Of a DNA stretch of 64,000 nt, positions 1 to 10,860 are shown in pieces. This stretch comes from Fimbriimonadaceae bacterium (GTDB lineage Bacteria; Armatimonadota; Fimbriimonadia; Fimbriimonadales; Fimbriimonadaceae): contig JALHNM010000006.1 in NCBI GenBank assembly GCA_022843485.1, positions 91,939 through 155,938 on the forward strand, given 5' to 3'. The translations under genes and the position numbers were made by a program. Numbering within the stretch: the stretch's first letter is position 1; every line of letters begins with the position of its first letter. The notes under the pieces are model-generated. The model ran no database searches and was not told the origin of the DNA. It worked only from the letters and a program-made list of their open reading frames with translations.

Positions 1-938
1 TGGTGCCACTGCACCCCGGCCCGCCCGTCGACGTTCACGGTGTGGGAAAACCAGACGTGCCCGCCTTGCAGGACGAGGTTCTTCGGGTTCCGGTCGCCGG
101 GCGCGACGGTCTTGTCCGTGCCGGGTTGGGGCGCGGCGGGGGGCCAAGCGAAGTGCGCGAACCGGTGCGGGGCCCGTACGACGCTCAGCACCGCGGGCCC
201 ACCTTGCCCGTCGTCCCCGAGGCGAGTGATCACGATCTCCTTGTCGGTGAGGGCGACGAACAGCAGGTCGTCGGTCGCGTCTTGGGAGAGGACGGGGTGA
301 CCGAGGCTGCCGGCGAAGTGCCAGACCGTCGCGGGGCGGCCGGCCTTCAGCTCGGCGGTCCGCATGACGAACGTTCGCTCGTCGCCGCCGGGGAAGCTAT
401 AGCCGACCCACTTTCGGCTCGCCCCGATGGCTCCACCGTCCACCCCGGCCGGGGCCGCGACGGGATACGTGTTCCACGCCCCACGGGGGTCGGCGGTCTC
501 CGAAACGGAGACGTTGACCGGCTTGCGCTTCTCGTCGTCCCAGTACGTCCACAGGTTGAACACGAACGTGCGTGAGTTCGGCTCGAAGACGAGTTTGGGG
601 TCGATCCCCCCGTTGAACTCGCTTTGGGGGACGCCGTCGACGTACTGGCCCTTCTTGTCGTAGATGGTGAGCCCGAGGTTCGTGGCGTGGAGGACGTAGC
701 CGCCCCCGACCGCGACCTGGGGGTCCACCTGGCGATCTCCGTCTTGCGCCCCCTCGAACAGGAGCACGCCCCCGACCGTGCGCGGGTTCCCGCCCTGAAC
801 CCGCTTCTTCGCCTTCCCGCCCTTGTCGAACGAGGCGTTGCGTATGGGCTGCACCTGCTCGGTGCGAACCGGCAGGACGAGCGGGTCTGGCCGCCCCTGT
901 TGGGCGAGAAGAGCGATAGCGATCGGCGCGACCAACAT
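1..938 (-). CDS. Secreted protein of unknown function, C-terminus beyond window
   Basis: This gene runs off the left edge, so only its first 312 codons are visible. The start at 938 is followed by a short hydrophobic leader (MLVAPIAIALLAQQG), which suggests export. About 60 residues in, the text DPQVAVGGGYVLHATN followed by LTIYDKKG resembles a motif common in secreted bacterial beta-propeller proteins. The rest is rich in beta-type sequence (NLWTYWDDEKRKP, NTYPVAAPAGVDGGAIG) with no catalytic motif I recognise. It starts 22 bp after the stop of the DinB-like gene on the same strand, so the two may be co-transcribed. The propeller idea is inference; the gene being real is well supported by continuous coding sense. 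Confidence 0.7.
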   Translation of the reverse strand, partial: MLVAPIAIALLAQQGRPDPLVLPVRTEQVQPIRNASFDKGGKAKKRVQGGNPRTVGGVLLFEGAQDGDRQVDPQVAVGGGYVLHATNLGLTIYDKKGQYVDGVPQSEFNGGIDPKLVFEPNSRTFVFNLWTYWDDEKRKPVNVSVSETADPRGAWNTYPVAAPAGVDGGAIGASRKWVGYSFPGGDERTFVMRTAELKAGRPATVWHFAGSLGHPVLSQDATDDLLFVALTDKEIVITRLGDDGQGGPAVLSVVRAPHRFAHFAWPPAAPQPGTDKTVAPGDRNPKNLVLQGGHVWFSHTVNVDGRAGVQWH

Positions 939-960
939 GGCTGGAAGCAGTCTACTGCGT

Positions 961-1413
961 TCAGAAGTCCATCGCGGTGTCGCCGTGGATCATCTGGATG
1001 TAGGCGAGTTGGCCGACGTGGTACATCGGGTTCCAGTAGGCGTAGCTGATAAAGTCGCGCCAGGCGAAGGTGCCCCAGGGGGTCTCGATCTTCTCCTCGA
1101 GCTTCTCGGCGGGGAAGTTGCGGATCGCGTCGAAGAGGTCGGCCTTGCTGGACTCGTAGGCCGCCCTCGCTTGTTCGAGCGTCATGCCGCCGCTCGCGTG
1201 GGGCTCGTCGCCGTCCATCGGGGCGACGGCCATGTCGCGAATGGTCTTGGCCAGGAACGGCGGCACGGTAGCGCACTCGACCACCATCTCCATGGGTGTG
1301 CGGTTGCTCTCGGCCGCCTTATAGTCGAGCTTGTCCTTGAGCCGCTCCGCGTTCTTGAAGAGGTCCTCGTAGGCGGACTCGATGAGGGGCACGAGCGCTT
1401 CCTGGTAGGTCAT
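961..1413 (-). CDS. DinB-like four-helix protein
   Basis: A 150-residue protein resembling the DinB/YfiT superfamily, small metal-binding four-helix bundles often linked to thiol-dependent or stress-related transfer reactions. It begins MTYQEALVPLIESAYED and has helix-forming stretches, a VGQLAYIQMIHGD end and histidines in the expected later helix (YWNPMYHVGQ). The frame stays open upstream to 1536, but that extension is Arg/Ser-rich and unlike a DinB N-terminus, so I chose the ATG at 1413. The true substrate cannot be told from sequence. It lies immediately upstream of the secreted protein at the left edge. Confidence 0.75.
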   Translation of the reverse strand: MTYQEALVPLIESAYEDLFKNAERLKDKLDYKAAESNRTPMEMVVECATVPPFLAKTIRDMAVAPMDGDEPHASGGMTLEQARAAYESSKADLFDAIRNFPAEKLEEKIETPWGTFAWRDFISYAYWNPMYHVGQLAYIQMIHGDTAMDF

Positions 1414-1602
1414 GGCGGCCCGAATCTTACCGCTCCCGCTCGGAACGCGGAGCTTCGGCTCCGAACTCGACTTTCGGGGATGCCGACAGTGAGACTCGAC
1501 GCGACCACTAGGCCGCGCGCGGTAGCCCGCCGCCACAGCCCGTGCCTCAGAGGCCCTGCCGCAGTTAACCTTGCGTTAACCCTCGCCTATCATATTCGTC
1601 CC

Positions 1603-3195
1603 ATGCTCAGGCTTGGCCCTTGCCTCTTGCTCGCGTTGTCGCCGGTACTCGCCCTTGCCCAGCCTCGGGATCCGGGGCCGGACGTCGGCACGGCGAGGGG
1701 GGTGGTATTCGAGGATCGGAACAAGAACGGGGCGCGCGACCGTGGCGAGAAGGGGATCGCGGGGGTGTGGGTCAGCAACCAGCGGGACTTCGCGAAGACC
1801 GACCGCGAGGGGCGCTGGGAACTGCCCCATTGGGACGACACGGTGTTCTACGTCGTCAAGCCCCGGGACTGGATGACGCCGGTCGACCACCACAACAAGC
1901 CGGTGTTCTTCTACATCCACAAGCCCGCCGGATCGCCGCCCGATATGCGCTTCGCCGGGGTACGGCCGACCGGGCCGCTGCCGGCGTCCATCGACTTCCC
2001 GCTCCACCGGAGGAAGGAGTCCGACACGTTCCGGGCCCTCTTCTTCGGCGATACCCAGCCGCGCGACGTGCGGGAGGTCGACTACATCTCCCGGGACATC
2101 GTTGAGCCGCTGGTGCAAAGCAAGGAGAAGTTCGACTTCGGCGTCACCCTGGGCGACATCGTGTTCGACGACCTCCGGGTTTTCGAGCCCTTGACCCAGA
2201 CGATCGGCCTGATCGGGATCCCGTGGTACTACGTCCTAGGGAACCACGACATCAACTTCGACGCGAAGGACGACGCGGACTCGGACGAGACCTGGCACGC
2301 CCACTTCGGGCCGAACTACTACTCGTTCCAGCACGGCCCGACCCACTTCGTAGTCCTCGACGACGTCGTCTGGACCGGCGCCGAGAACGCGAAGGCGGCG
2401 GATCCGAACCGTCAAGGGGGGTTCTACCGGGCGGGTCTCGGGAAGACCCAGCTTGAGTGGCTGCGCCGCGACCTCGAGAAGACCCGGCCAGACCAGCTGG
2501 TCGTCTTGCTCATGCACATCCCGATCACCGAGATCGCGGAGAAGGCCGAGCTCTTCGCGATCCTCGCCCAGAGGCCGTACGCCCTGAGTGTGAGCGCGCA
2601 CACGCACATGCAGGAGCACAGGTTCCTCACGGACAAGGACGGCTGGCCGAAGGCGGAGCCCCACCACCACGTGATCAACGTGACGGCGTGCGGCTCTTGG
2701 TGGACGGGCGCGCCGGACTCTCGCGGTGTGCCCCACTCGACGATGCGAGACGGGGCCCCCCACGGGTATAGCGTCTTCACCTTCGACGGGAACCAGTACT
2801 CGATCGAGTTCCGGGCGGCCCGCCGGCCGGCCGACTACCAGATGAACGTCATCGCCCCAGACGTGGTGCAGGCGGACGCTCCGCTCGACGTGCGGTTCCA
2901 CGCCAACGTCTTCGGGGGGAGCGAACGCAGCAAGGTGGAGTTCAGCTTCGCCGGGTCGGAGTGGACGCCGATGATTCGAACGGTGGACCGAGACCCGCTC
3001 TTCGTGCAGATGTGGGAGCGGGATCGCGAGCTCAAGGCCCCGTTCCGACCGCTCAGTTCCCCGGGGAACTCGACCCACCTGTGGCGCGGGCAGTTGACGG
3101 GGACGCTGAAGACGGGCACCTACCCGCTCCACGTCCGCACGACCGACATGTTCGGGCAGACCTACACCGCCACCCGCGCCATCCGGGTCCAGTAA
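1603..3195 (+). CDS. Secreted calcineurin-like metallophosphoesterase
   Basis: A 530-residue exported phosphoesterase. A signal peptide (residues 1-20, ending ALAQ) is followed by an SdrD-B/Cna-like beta domain (about 30-90, VVFEDRNKNGARDRGEKG). The metallophosphoesterase domain starts near residue 145. Its metal-binding motifs are visible in order: FFGDTQ (D150), LGDIVFDD (D185), LGNHDIN (N214/H215), LMHIPI and SAHTHMQ. A C-terminal beta domain (about 420-530) matches the N-MPE-C architecture of this phosphoesterase family. The frame is open far upstream, but the ATG at 1603 begins the signal peptide. A -10-like TATCAT at 1588-1593 lies 9 nt before the start. The substrate is unknown; phosphodiesters in the periplasm or outside the cell are likely. 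Confidence 0.88.
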   Translation: MLRLGPCLLLALSPVLALAQPRDPGPDVGTARGVVFEDRNKNGARDRGEKGIAGVWVSNQRDFAKTDREGRWELPHWDDTVFYVVKPRDWMTPVDHHNKPVFFYIHKPAGSPPDMRFAGVRPTGPLPASIDFPLHRRKESDTFRALFFGDTQPRDVREVDYISRDIVEPLVQSKEKFDFGVTLGDIVFDDLRVFEPLTQTIGLIGIPWYYVLGNHDINFDAKDDADSDETWHAHFGPNYYSFQHGPTHFVVLDDVVWTGAENAKAADPNRQGGFYRAGLGKTQLEWLRRDLEKTRPDQLVVLLMHIPITEIAEKAELFAILAQRPYALSVSAHTHMQEHRFLTDKDGWPKAEPHHHVINVTACGSWWTGAPDSRGVPHSTMRDGAPHGYSVFTFDGNQYSIEFRAARRPADYQMNVIAPDVVQADAPLDVRFHANVFGGSERSKVEFSFAGSEWTPMIRTVDRDPLFVQMWERDRELKAPFRPLSSPGNSTHLWRGQLTGTLKTGTYPLHVRTTDMFGQTYTATRAIRVQ

Positions 3196-3214
3196 CCGCT
3201 GGCCGTTCTCGTTG

Positions 3215-3244
3215 GCGCAGGGAGTCGCAAAGCGGCCCCTGCGC
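3215..3244. terminator. Hairpin between convergent genes
   Basis: A perfect 8-bp stem (GCGCAGGG at 3215-3222, CCCTGCGC at 3237-3244) sits in the 60-bp gap between the convergent phosphoesterase and YbaY/META genes. There is no U-tract, so it may act as a bidirectional 3' end rather than a classical terminator. Confidence 0.5.
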
Positions 3245-3255
3245 AGACGAACACG

Positions 3256-3987
3256 TTAAGTCCGTGCCCGGTCGAGCCGGAGGAGGAGCTTTTCGCCGCG
3301 CCACAGCATGAGCTGGCCCTCTTCGATGGTGAGCCGGTTGACGAGCGAGAGGAGCCGGACGAGGTCGTTCTCCACCTTCATCCGCTCCGGCGGGCCGGCC
3401 ATGAGGGTCATAGGGCCGGGGTCGATCTGCGCCCCCGGTCGGCTCCACGCGTAGGCGGCGCTGAACCGGTTGACCCCGCCGAACCCGTTGATCCGGCCCT
3501 CCCCGGCGTCGAACTCGAGCGTGGGCGGACTGTCCTTGAACGGCAAGGGCTGGCCCTCGATCTCGATCACTCGCCATTCGACCCCTTCGAGCGGCCACAG
3601 GTCACCGTGCTGCGCCCGGACGAGCCCGAGCGTGGCGCGGCCCTTCCCGTCCAGCTTGACCACCGAGTGCTTTGGGGACTCGAAGAGCAGCTTGCCGCCC
3701 ACCTCGATGCGGGCCCGGAGGCCGTAGGTGGCCCCCGGCTCGGGGTCGCCGAGGAAGTAGGGCAGGCTGAACGCGAAGGGCACCTGGCGGCCGTTCGACC
3801 AGAAGGTGACTTCGGAGAGGTTCTTCTGGCCGCCGTTCGGGCTGAAGGCGTCCAGCGAGACGACGATCCGGGCGTCCGAAGGGAGCGCCATCCGCTCCCG
3901 GTAGGTCACCGTGCCAGAGACAGTGCCCTGGGCAAAGGCGACTGCGGGGAGCGCGGCAAGGGCGAGCAACCAGTGGCGACGGGCCAT
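3256..3987 (-). CDS. YbaY-like plus META domain exported protein
   Basis: A 243-residue protein with an N-terminal signal peptide (cleavage near AVAFAQ, residue 20). Residues about 20-125 resemble the YbaY/YscW family (VSGTVTYRERMALPSDARIVVSLD...). Residues about 130-240 look like a META domain (HslJ-type): LEGVEWRVIEIEGQPLP, LEFDAGEGRINGFGGVNRFS, and TLMAGPPERMKVENDLVRLL. The pairing of these domains is known in bacterial envelope proteins of unclear function, some linked to stress resistance. The gene stands alone, convergent with the phosphoesterase and downstream of the EEP hydrolase on the same strand. Confidence 0.85.
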   Translation of the reverse strand: MARRHWLLALAALPAVAFAQGTVSGTVTYRERMALPSDARIVVSLDAFSPNGGQKNLSEVTFWSNGRQVPFAFSLPYFLGDPEPGATYGLRARIEVGGKLLFESPKHSVVKLDGKGRATLGLVRAQHGDLWPLEGVEWRVIEIEGQPLPFKDSPPTLEFDAGEGRINGFGGVNRFSAAYAWSRPGAQIDPGPMTLMAGPPERMKVENDLVRLLSLVNRLTIEEGQLMLWRGEKLLLRLDRART

Positions 3988-4049
3988 GTGACCCTAGACG
4001 ACCGAGCCTGGCCCGGCGTTCCTGCCGGGGCCCTGCATTGGGTAGGCCG

Positions 4050-4868
4050 TCAGTCGAGCCGAAGCCGCGCGACGACCGGAAAGTGGTCGCTGGGCGGGCG
4101 GCCTTCGGGGGTGAGCGTCCGGTCGATCTTTGCCTCGACGAGGCTCCAACCCGAGCAGTGGAGGACGAGGTCGATCATGTCCCCGCCGGTCCGAGTGGGG
4201 TCGAAGCCGTTGAACGTACCGAGGGGGCCGGATGGGGGCGTGGCGACGGTGAACCGATCGCCTTGCGTCAGGACCTGGACGGGCGGGGCGTCGGGTGGGC
4301 AGTTGAAGTCGCCGAGGACGAGGGCGGGGCGGCCGGGCCGGGCATCGGCCCAGGCGCGCATCGCCCGACCGCCGAGGAGGCGGGCGTCGGCGGACTGGTG
4401 GTCGAGGTGGGCGTTCATGACGAGCACCCGGCGCCCGCTATCCGTGAAGAACTCGCCCCAGACGAAGACGCGTGGGATCCGGGCCCCTGGCCCTAGCGAG
4501 CCCGGCCGGTCGGGGGTCTCGCTGACCCACCGGGTGCCGCCTTCCCGCAGCCCCAGGCGGGACCGCCGGGTGAAGACGGCGCTGAACTCACCCTTCCGAA
4601 GACCGTCGTCCCGGCCCACACCGAGCACGTCGTGGCCCGGGAGGGCGGCGGCAATCTCCTCGACCTGGCTCGCTAGGGCCTCTTGGACGCCCAGGACGTC
4701 CGGGTCGTGCCTACGGACGAGGTCCAGCAGCGCCTCCTTCCGGTTCGGCCAGGAGTTCTCGCCGTCGGGGGCGGTGGCGAACCGGATGTTATAGGTCATG
4801 ACCGTCCACTCCGAATCGACCGGCCGTTGGCCGGCGGGCATAGCGAGGGCGAGCAGCACAGGCACCAC
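4050..4868 (-). CDS. Endonuclease/exonuclease/phosphatase family protein
   Basis: A 272-residue member of the EEP superfamily of Mg-dependent phosphodiester hydrolases. Visible signatures are MTYNIRFATAPDGENSW, VLGVQEAL (catalytic Glu), VMNAHLDHQS, LVLGDFNCPP and the C-terminal SDHFPVVARL (catalytic Asp-His). The short hydrophobic start (MVPVLLALAMPAG) may be a weak signal peptide, and related secreted EEP proteins often act outside the cytoplasm. Spacing to the next gene on this strand (3987) is 62 bp. Members range from nucleases to sphingomyelinases, so the substrate stays open. Confidence 0.87.
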   Translation of the reverse strand: MVPVLLALAMPAGQRPVDSEWTVMTYNIRFATAPDGENSWPNRKEALLDLVRRHDPDVLGVQEALASQVEEIAAALPGHDVLGVGRDDGLRKGEFSAVFTRRSRLGLREGGTRWVSETPDRPGSLGPGARIPRVFVWGEFFTDSGRRVLVMNAHLDHQSADARLLGGRAMRAWADARPGRPALVLGDFNCPPDAPPVQVLTQGDRFTVATPPSGPLGTFNGFDPTRTGGDMIDLVLHCSGWSLVEAKIDRTLTPEGRPPSDHFPVVARLRLD

Positions 4869-4978
4869 GCCGAGAGGTTACCGGACGGAGGGGCCGAACA
4901 ACGTTGGGACGCTAATGGGGCTCCGGGAAGGAACGTTCGGGGAACACTAAGGTTCAAACGGGCGGGTATAAGGAGGCT

Positions 4979-5191
4979 GTGTGCGATTGCTACCGACCCG
5001 TCAAGGAGTTTCTTTTCCAGCAGGTCTCACCCAGCCTAGTAGCTAGGAGTCGTGAACTCGCTTTCGATGCCGATTACTCTGAGAGGATCCATGATCGGGC
5101 CCAAAGATGGGCGCCACCGGCGGCGGCAGGCCAGGTGCCCAGGCGCCCGTTTCTATCGCTGTCAGGGGGCGGTAAGGGAGCGCCCAAGTGA
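4979..5191 (+). CDS. Possible 70-residue protein coupled to the next gene
   Basis: A GTG-started reading frame preceded by AGGAGG (4970-4975), whose stop overlaps the GTG start of the 5188 gene as GTGA. Those two signals are typical of a real, translationally coupled gene. Against this, the product (starts MCDCYRPVKEFLFQQ, ends GGGKGAPK) has no recognisable domain, and its second half is Arg/Pro-rich in the manner of an off-frame translation. It occupies most of the otherwise empty 319-bp space between 4869 and 5187. Confidence 0.25.
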   Translation: MCDCYRPVKEFLFQQVSPSLVARSRELAFDADYSERIHDRAQRWAPPAAAGQVPRRPFLSLSGGGKGAPK

Positions 5192-5970
5192 TCGTCTGCT
5201 TCGTCGCGCTCGTGCTTACCGGGGCATCGATCGAGCAAGCAGAGCCTTGGTGTTCACAGCCCTGGACGGGTGACGATGGACCGTATCGCACGATGCGTCG
5301 AGAGATCGAGCGAGTGATCGGGGACAAAGCCTGGTACGGGTCGGATCAAGAGGTCGTCGACCGGGCCGAAGCAGCCAAGAAGCGGTGGCAAGCCGACAAG
5401 TCGAGCGTCCTTAAGCTCTACGGGTGCACCTATTGGTTCCTCGTCGCGCGGCGCTACAACTTGGGATACCGCGCAGGGGACGAAGCGGCCGAGCTTGTTG
5501 CAGCTTGGAAGGGGATCAAGTACGAGCCGAGCTATGAGGTCGATCGAGTGCGTTTCTGGTTCATGGCCGCTCGCAACCAGCCGGGAAAGACCCTGATGCC
5601 GATGGGTGACCGTCTCCTTCGCGTCGATGAGGACGACTGGGACATTTTCGCGGCGATCGACCAGGTCTCCTTCTGGCACGGGGCCAGCCGCGAGAAACGA
5701 GAATGGATCGTCGAACTCCTCTTGCGGGGGAAGAAGGAGGGCCCGAAGTGGCCCCGCTGGGACGGCGACATCTCAAGCGCGTACTTTAGCCTCTTCGCGA
5801 CCACGCAGGATCTCCAGTATGTCCGGAAGGCTATCGATTACTGGAAGGCGTACATGGTGGTCTTCAAGGAAGGTTCGGAGCTCCGGCTTGGTGCGCAGAA
5901 GCACTTGAGGCACCTGGAGGGCGTTCTGCGAAACCCGCCGAAGCTCGACCGTGCGTCAAGAAGGCTCTGA
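5188..5970 (+). CDS. Exported hypothetical protein, helical
   Basis: A 260-residue protein I do not recognise. It starts GTG with GGGAG about 9 bases upstream. The N-terminus (MIVCFVALVLTGASIEQAEPW) looks like a short signal peptide. The rest is Trp/Arg/Lys-rich and helical, with paired segments (VVDRAEAAKKRWQADK, YVRKAIDYWKAYMVVF) that could form TPR-like or all-helical repeats. No catalytic motif is evident. Confidence 0.7.
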   Translation: MIVCFVALVLTGASIEQAEPWCSQPWTGDDGPYRTMRREIERVIGDKAWYGSDQEVVDRAEAAKKRWQADKSSVLKLYGCTYWFLVARRYNLGYRAGDEAAELVAAWKGIKYEPSYEVDRVRFWFMAARNQPGKTLMPMGDRLLRVDEDDWDIFAAIDQVSFWHGASREKREWIVELLLRGKKEGPKWPRWDGDISSAYFSLFATTQDLQYVRKAIDYWKAYMVVFKEGSELRLGAQKHLRHLEGVLRNPPKLDRASRRL

Positions 5971-6066
5971 GCCGCCCAGGCCCGGCGGAGCCGCGCCGTT
6001 CCCGTGTCACGTCCCGCATTTCGCGAGTCCACTATCGAAACCGACCAGAATCTGTCAGAGTTGGCG

Positions 6067-6804
6067 ATGCCTCGCGGTGATCGATTGGAGGAGTTGTGGG
6101 CTTCGCCGCCGTCTGCGGTGGCCCCTGGCGGCGCGGTCTCGTTGGAGGGGCTGCCCGAGCCTGCCCGCCGGTATCTGTCTCACGCGCTGCCTTCGGGTAC
6201 TACTCCGGCGAGCGCGGTACGGCTGACCATGACGGGCCGCATCAAGCTGAAGGCTTGGTCCGACTTCGTCGCCGAGGAGGTGATGGAATGGCCGCGCGGC
6301 TTTGTGTGGGCGGCGAAGACTCGGGTGGGCGGCTTGCCGGTCGCCGGGTACGACCGATACCTTAACGCCGAGGGCGAGATGTGCTGGCGGCTTCTCGGGT
6401 TGCTGCCCATGATGACGGCCCGAGGGCCGGACGTCTCGCGGTCTGCGGCGGGCCGGTTCGCGGGAGAGCTCTGCTGGCTACCCGGCGCCCTGCTGAGCCC
6501 GGACGTCACTTGGGGCGAGCCGGAGGGGGACTGGCAGCCGCTCGTGGTGAAGACGGCCGTCGAATCCGTTCCGCTTAGGTTTCGGATCGACCAGTCGGGT
6601 GCGCTGGGCTTTTGCCAGATTGAGCGGTGGGGCAATCCGGATGGCCGGGCGTTCGGCCACTACCCGTTCGGGGTCGCCACCGAAGAGGGCGAGTTCGACG
6701 GGATCAGCGTGCCGCGGCGCGTCGTCGCGGGTTGGGGCTATGACGGCTCCGACCACGAACGCGCCATGTTCGAGGCCGAGGTCACCGCCCTGCGCTTCCG
6801 GTGA
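6067..6804 (+). CDS. DUF6544-like (DUF6920-type) protein
   Basis: A 245-residue protein whose layout matches the DUF6544/DUF6920 family: LPEPARRYLSHAL near the N-terminus, then VRLTMTGRIKLKAW, PRGFVWAAKTRVGG, VAGYDRYLNAEGEM and a C-terminal WGNPDGRAFGHYPFGV with EEGEFDGISVPRRVVAGW. The family's function is unknown; its fold suggests an exported or lipid-associated beta protein. A GTG at 6004 would add 21 residues that do not look conserved, so I prefer the ATG at 6067, with an AGAG about 8 bases before it. Confidence 0.75.
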   Translation: MPRGDRLEELWASPPSAVAPGGAVSLEGLPEPARRYLSHALPSGTTPASAVRLTMTGRIKLKAWSDFVAEEVMEWPRGFVWAAKTRVGGLPVAGYDRYLNAEGEMCWRLLGLLPMMTARGPDVSRSAAGRFAGELCWLPGALLSPDVTWGEPEGDWQPLVVKTAVESVPLRFRIDQSGALGFCQIERWGNPDGRAFGHYPFGVATEEGEFDGISVPRRVVAGWGYDGSDHERAMFEAEVTALRFR

Positions 6805-7007
6805 CCCCGACCGGTCGGTCTCGGCAAGCTGGGCAAGTGCCGATCTGCCCCGGCTACTGCGTCCCCCAAGTCGACTTCCTCTGCGTAGGGCCGCGAGACC
6901 GGCCGTGGCGGATCTCCGGACCACCGGTGCTTCCTGGCCCAGTACAACGCACGGGCCGCACTCTGGACTCGAAACGCAGACGCCGGTGCGACGTCCTTTA
7001 CGGGACG

Positions 7008-7553
7008 ATGCTCGCCACGCTCACCCTCCTCGCCCTCTCTGTCCAGTCCAAGCCCCTGGTCAGCAACCTTGTCGAGAACGGGAGCTTCGAGTTCGGGGAC
7101 AACCCCCGGCCCCACGATCGTGCGGTCCGCCTTGGCGAGGGGTTCACGAACGTGGACTCGTGGCGGGTGGTCTCCGGGAACATCGATTGGAACGGCGGCT
7201 ACTACCGGGCCTACGACGGCAGCCGGAGCCTCGACCTCAGCGGGGACCAGCCCGGCGCGGTGGCCCAGACTATCTCGACGGTGCCCGGCCGTGAGTACCT
7301 GCTCACCTTCTGGCTCTCGGGCAACCCGGACGGGCCGCCGCTCAAGACCATGGAGGTCCGCGTCGGCAAGACCACCCGCCGGTTCTCGTTCGACACCTCC
7401 AAGTTCGGCGCGATCCCGACCGACCTGAAGTGGCAACGCCACAGCTTCACGTTCAAAGCCGACTCCGAGGACACCCGCATCACCCTCGCCTCGACCACGG
7501 CCGGGCACTACGGCCCGTTCGTCGACCAGGTCGAGGTCAGCCGGCAACCCTAG
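7008..7553 (+). CDS. Choice-of-anchor C / DUF642-like secreted protein
   Basis: A 181-residue exported protein. After a signal peptide (MLATLTLLALSVQSKP) it has the family opening LVENGSFEFGDNP, then SWRVVSGNIDWNGGYY and GSRSLDLSGDQPGAVAQTI, typical of the choice-of-anchor C (TIGR04362-like) and DUF642 carbohydrate-binding-type beta sandwiches. Many relatives end in a PEP-CTERM sorting tail, but this one ends VDQVEVSRQP without one, so it may be freely secreted. The frame extends upstream to 6801, overlapping the previous gene, but that part is not signal-like. The 203 bp before it show no obvious promoter. Confidence 0.82.
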   Translation: MLATLTLLALSVQSKPLVSNLVENGSFEFGDNPRPHDRAVRLGEGFTNVDSWRVVSGNIDWNGGYYRAYDGSRSLDLSGDQPGAVAQTISTVPGREYLLTFWLSGNPDGPPLKTMEVRVGKTTRRFSFDTSKFGAIPTDLKWQRHSFTFKADSEDTRITLASTTAGHYGPFVDQVEVSRQP

Positions 7554-7593
7554 GCGGTAGCCGAGCCAGGACAGTGGCGAGGGCGAGTTCAGG

Positions 7594-8376
7594 TCATCGT
7601 CCGTCAGTCCTCCAGCAGCCGTTCGCAAGGTCGATCCCATGGTGGTCGGCGCGCTGCTCAAGGTAGATCCGTAGGCCGTCATCGACCCAGAGACTAGCGA
7701 CGTCCGCATCGACCCCGGTCCAAACATCGTCCCAAAGAGTCCTCGCGAACGGGCCAAAGTTGAGCTCGGCAGCTTCCGCCTGAAGATCGACGACGCTCAC
7801 GGATTCACAGTCGATAAGAAGGTAGACGGTGTTCCATCTTCTCGAGGAGGTGGGCTCACGCCTCCAAATGTGGGCAACCCATTGGAGTCGGTCGTCCTCG
7901 GTGAAGAAGTAGTCGTCGAGCAGCTCGTCGCCCTTCTCAGGATCCAAAGAGCTCGGGCCCGGCCACCGCCCGTAGACTAAGTCGCGGTTGAGATACCCCT
8001 CCTTCGTCGTGCAGTAGTGCACTCCAGAGAACTGAAGGTCGATCCGGTACAGGTGCTCCGGGGGGCCTGTCCGGAGGTGGTCGACCCGTTGGATCGCTCG
8101 TAACGTCCAGTCGAACTGGTCCCCGTAAACCGAGTGCAGGCTTAATGTCGCGGAGTCGCCCTTGCGGTCGAATCCGATCGTCGAGCTGTCGTGGAGGTAA
8201 GACCCGAAGTAGCGTCGGAGGTCTTCAGAAACTGGCAGGTGTCGGCCGAGTTGGCGCCAGCGTCTCTCATACCGCTCTTCGCAAATCAAGTCATGCTTCT
8301 TGCGGTAGCTCAAAGTGTCGAGAGACGCCCCGATGTCGTGGAGTGTCCTCGCCTTCTCTAGCCAACTCTTTACCAT
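7594..8376 (-). CDS. Hypothetical protein
   Basis: A 260-residue protein I do not recognise. It is rich in Trp, Tyr and Asp and looks cytoplasmic (MVKSWLEKART at the start; DYFFTEDDRLQWVAHIWRRE and TVYLLIDCESVSVVDLQAE later). There is no signal peptide or membrane segment. The frame continues upstream to 8436, but those 20 codons lie over a long inverted repeat (8402-8461), so I moved the start to the ATG at 8376. It lies downstream of atpD on the same strand, beyond the hairpin, so it is probably transcribed separately. Confidence 0.65.
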   Translation of the reverse strand: MVKSWLEKARTLHDIGASLDTLSYRKKHDLICEERYERRWRQLGRHLPVSEDLRRYFGSYLHDSSTIGFDRKGDSATLSLHSVYGDQFDWTLRAIQRVDHLRTGPPEHLYRIDLQFSGVHYCTTKEGYLNRDLVYGRWPGPSSLDPEKGDELLDDYFFTEDDRLQWVAHIWRREPTSSRRWNTVYLLIDCESVSVVDLQAEAAELNFGPFARTLWDDVWTGVDADVASLWVDDGLRIYLEQRADHHGIDLANGCWRTDGR

Positions 8377-8401
8377 CTCGAAGCGAACTCGATCCTCCCC
8401 C

Positions 8402-8461
8402 GAGCCCCCTCCTCGGTTTCGAAGGGCACGAAGCATCCCTTCAAAACCGAGGAGGGGGCTC
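8402..8461. repeat. Near-perfect 25-bp inverted repeat after atpD
   Basis: The left arm (8402-8426) and right arm (8437-8461) are complementary over 25 bases with one mismatch, around a 10-base loop. It begins 7 bases after the atpD stop. The size and position fit an atpD transcript end, but the near-perfect arms and the GAGCCCCCTCCTCGG core also resemble the palindromic repeat inside nagA near 61970, so it may be a dispersed palindromic element doing terminator duty. Confidence 0.75.
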
Positions 8462-8467
8462 CGGAGG

Positions 8468-10805
<2,338 letters not shown>

Positions 10806-10812
10806 CCAAGGG

Positions 10813-10847
10813 CCCCGGCCTGCGAGAGGGATCCCGCAGGGCCGGGG
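10813..10847. terminator. GC hairpin between convergent genes
   Basis: CCCCGGCCTGCG (10813-10824) pairs with CGCAGGGCCGGGG (10835-10847) with one bulge and a 10-base loop. It lies between the 3' ends of the convergent hypothetical (10805) and PEP-CTERM (10861) genes, so it probably serves both. Confidence 0.65.
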
Positions 10848-10860
10848 GGTCGGGCGTCGC

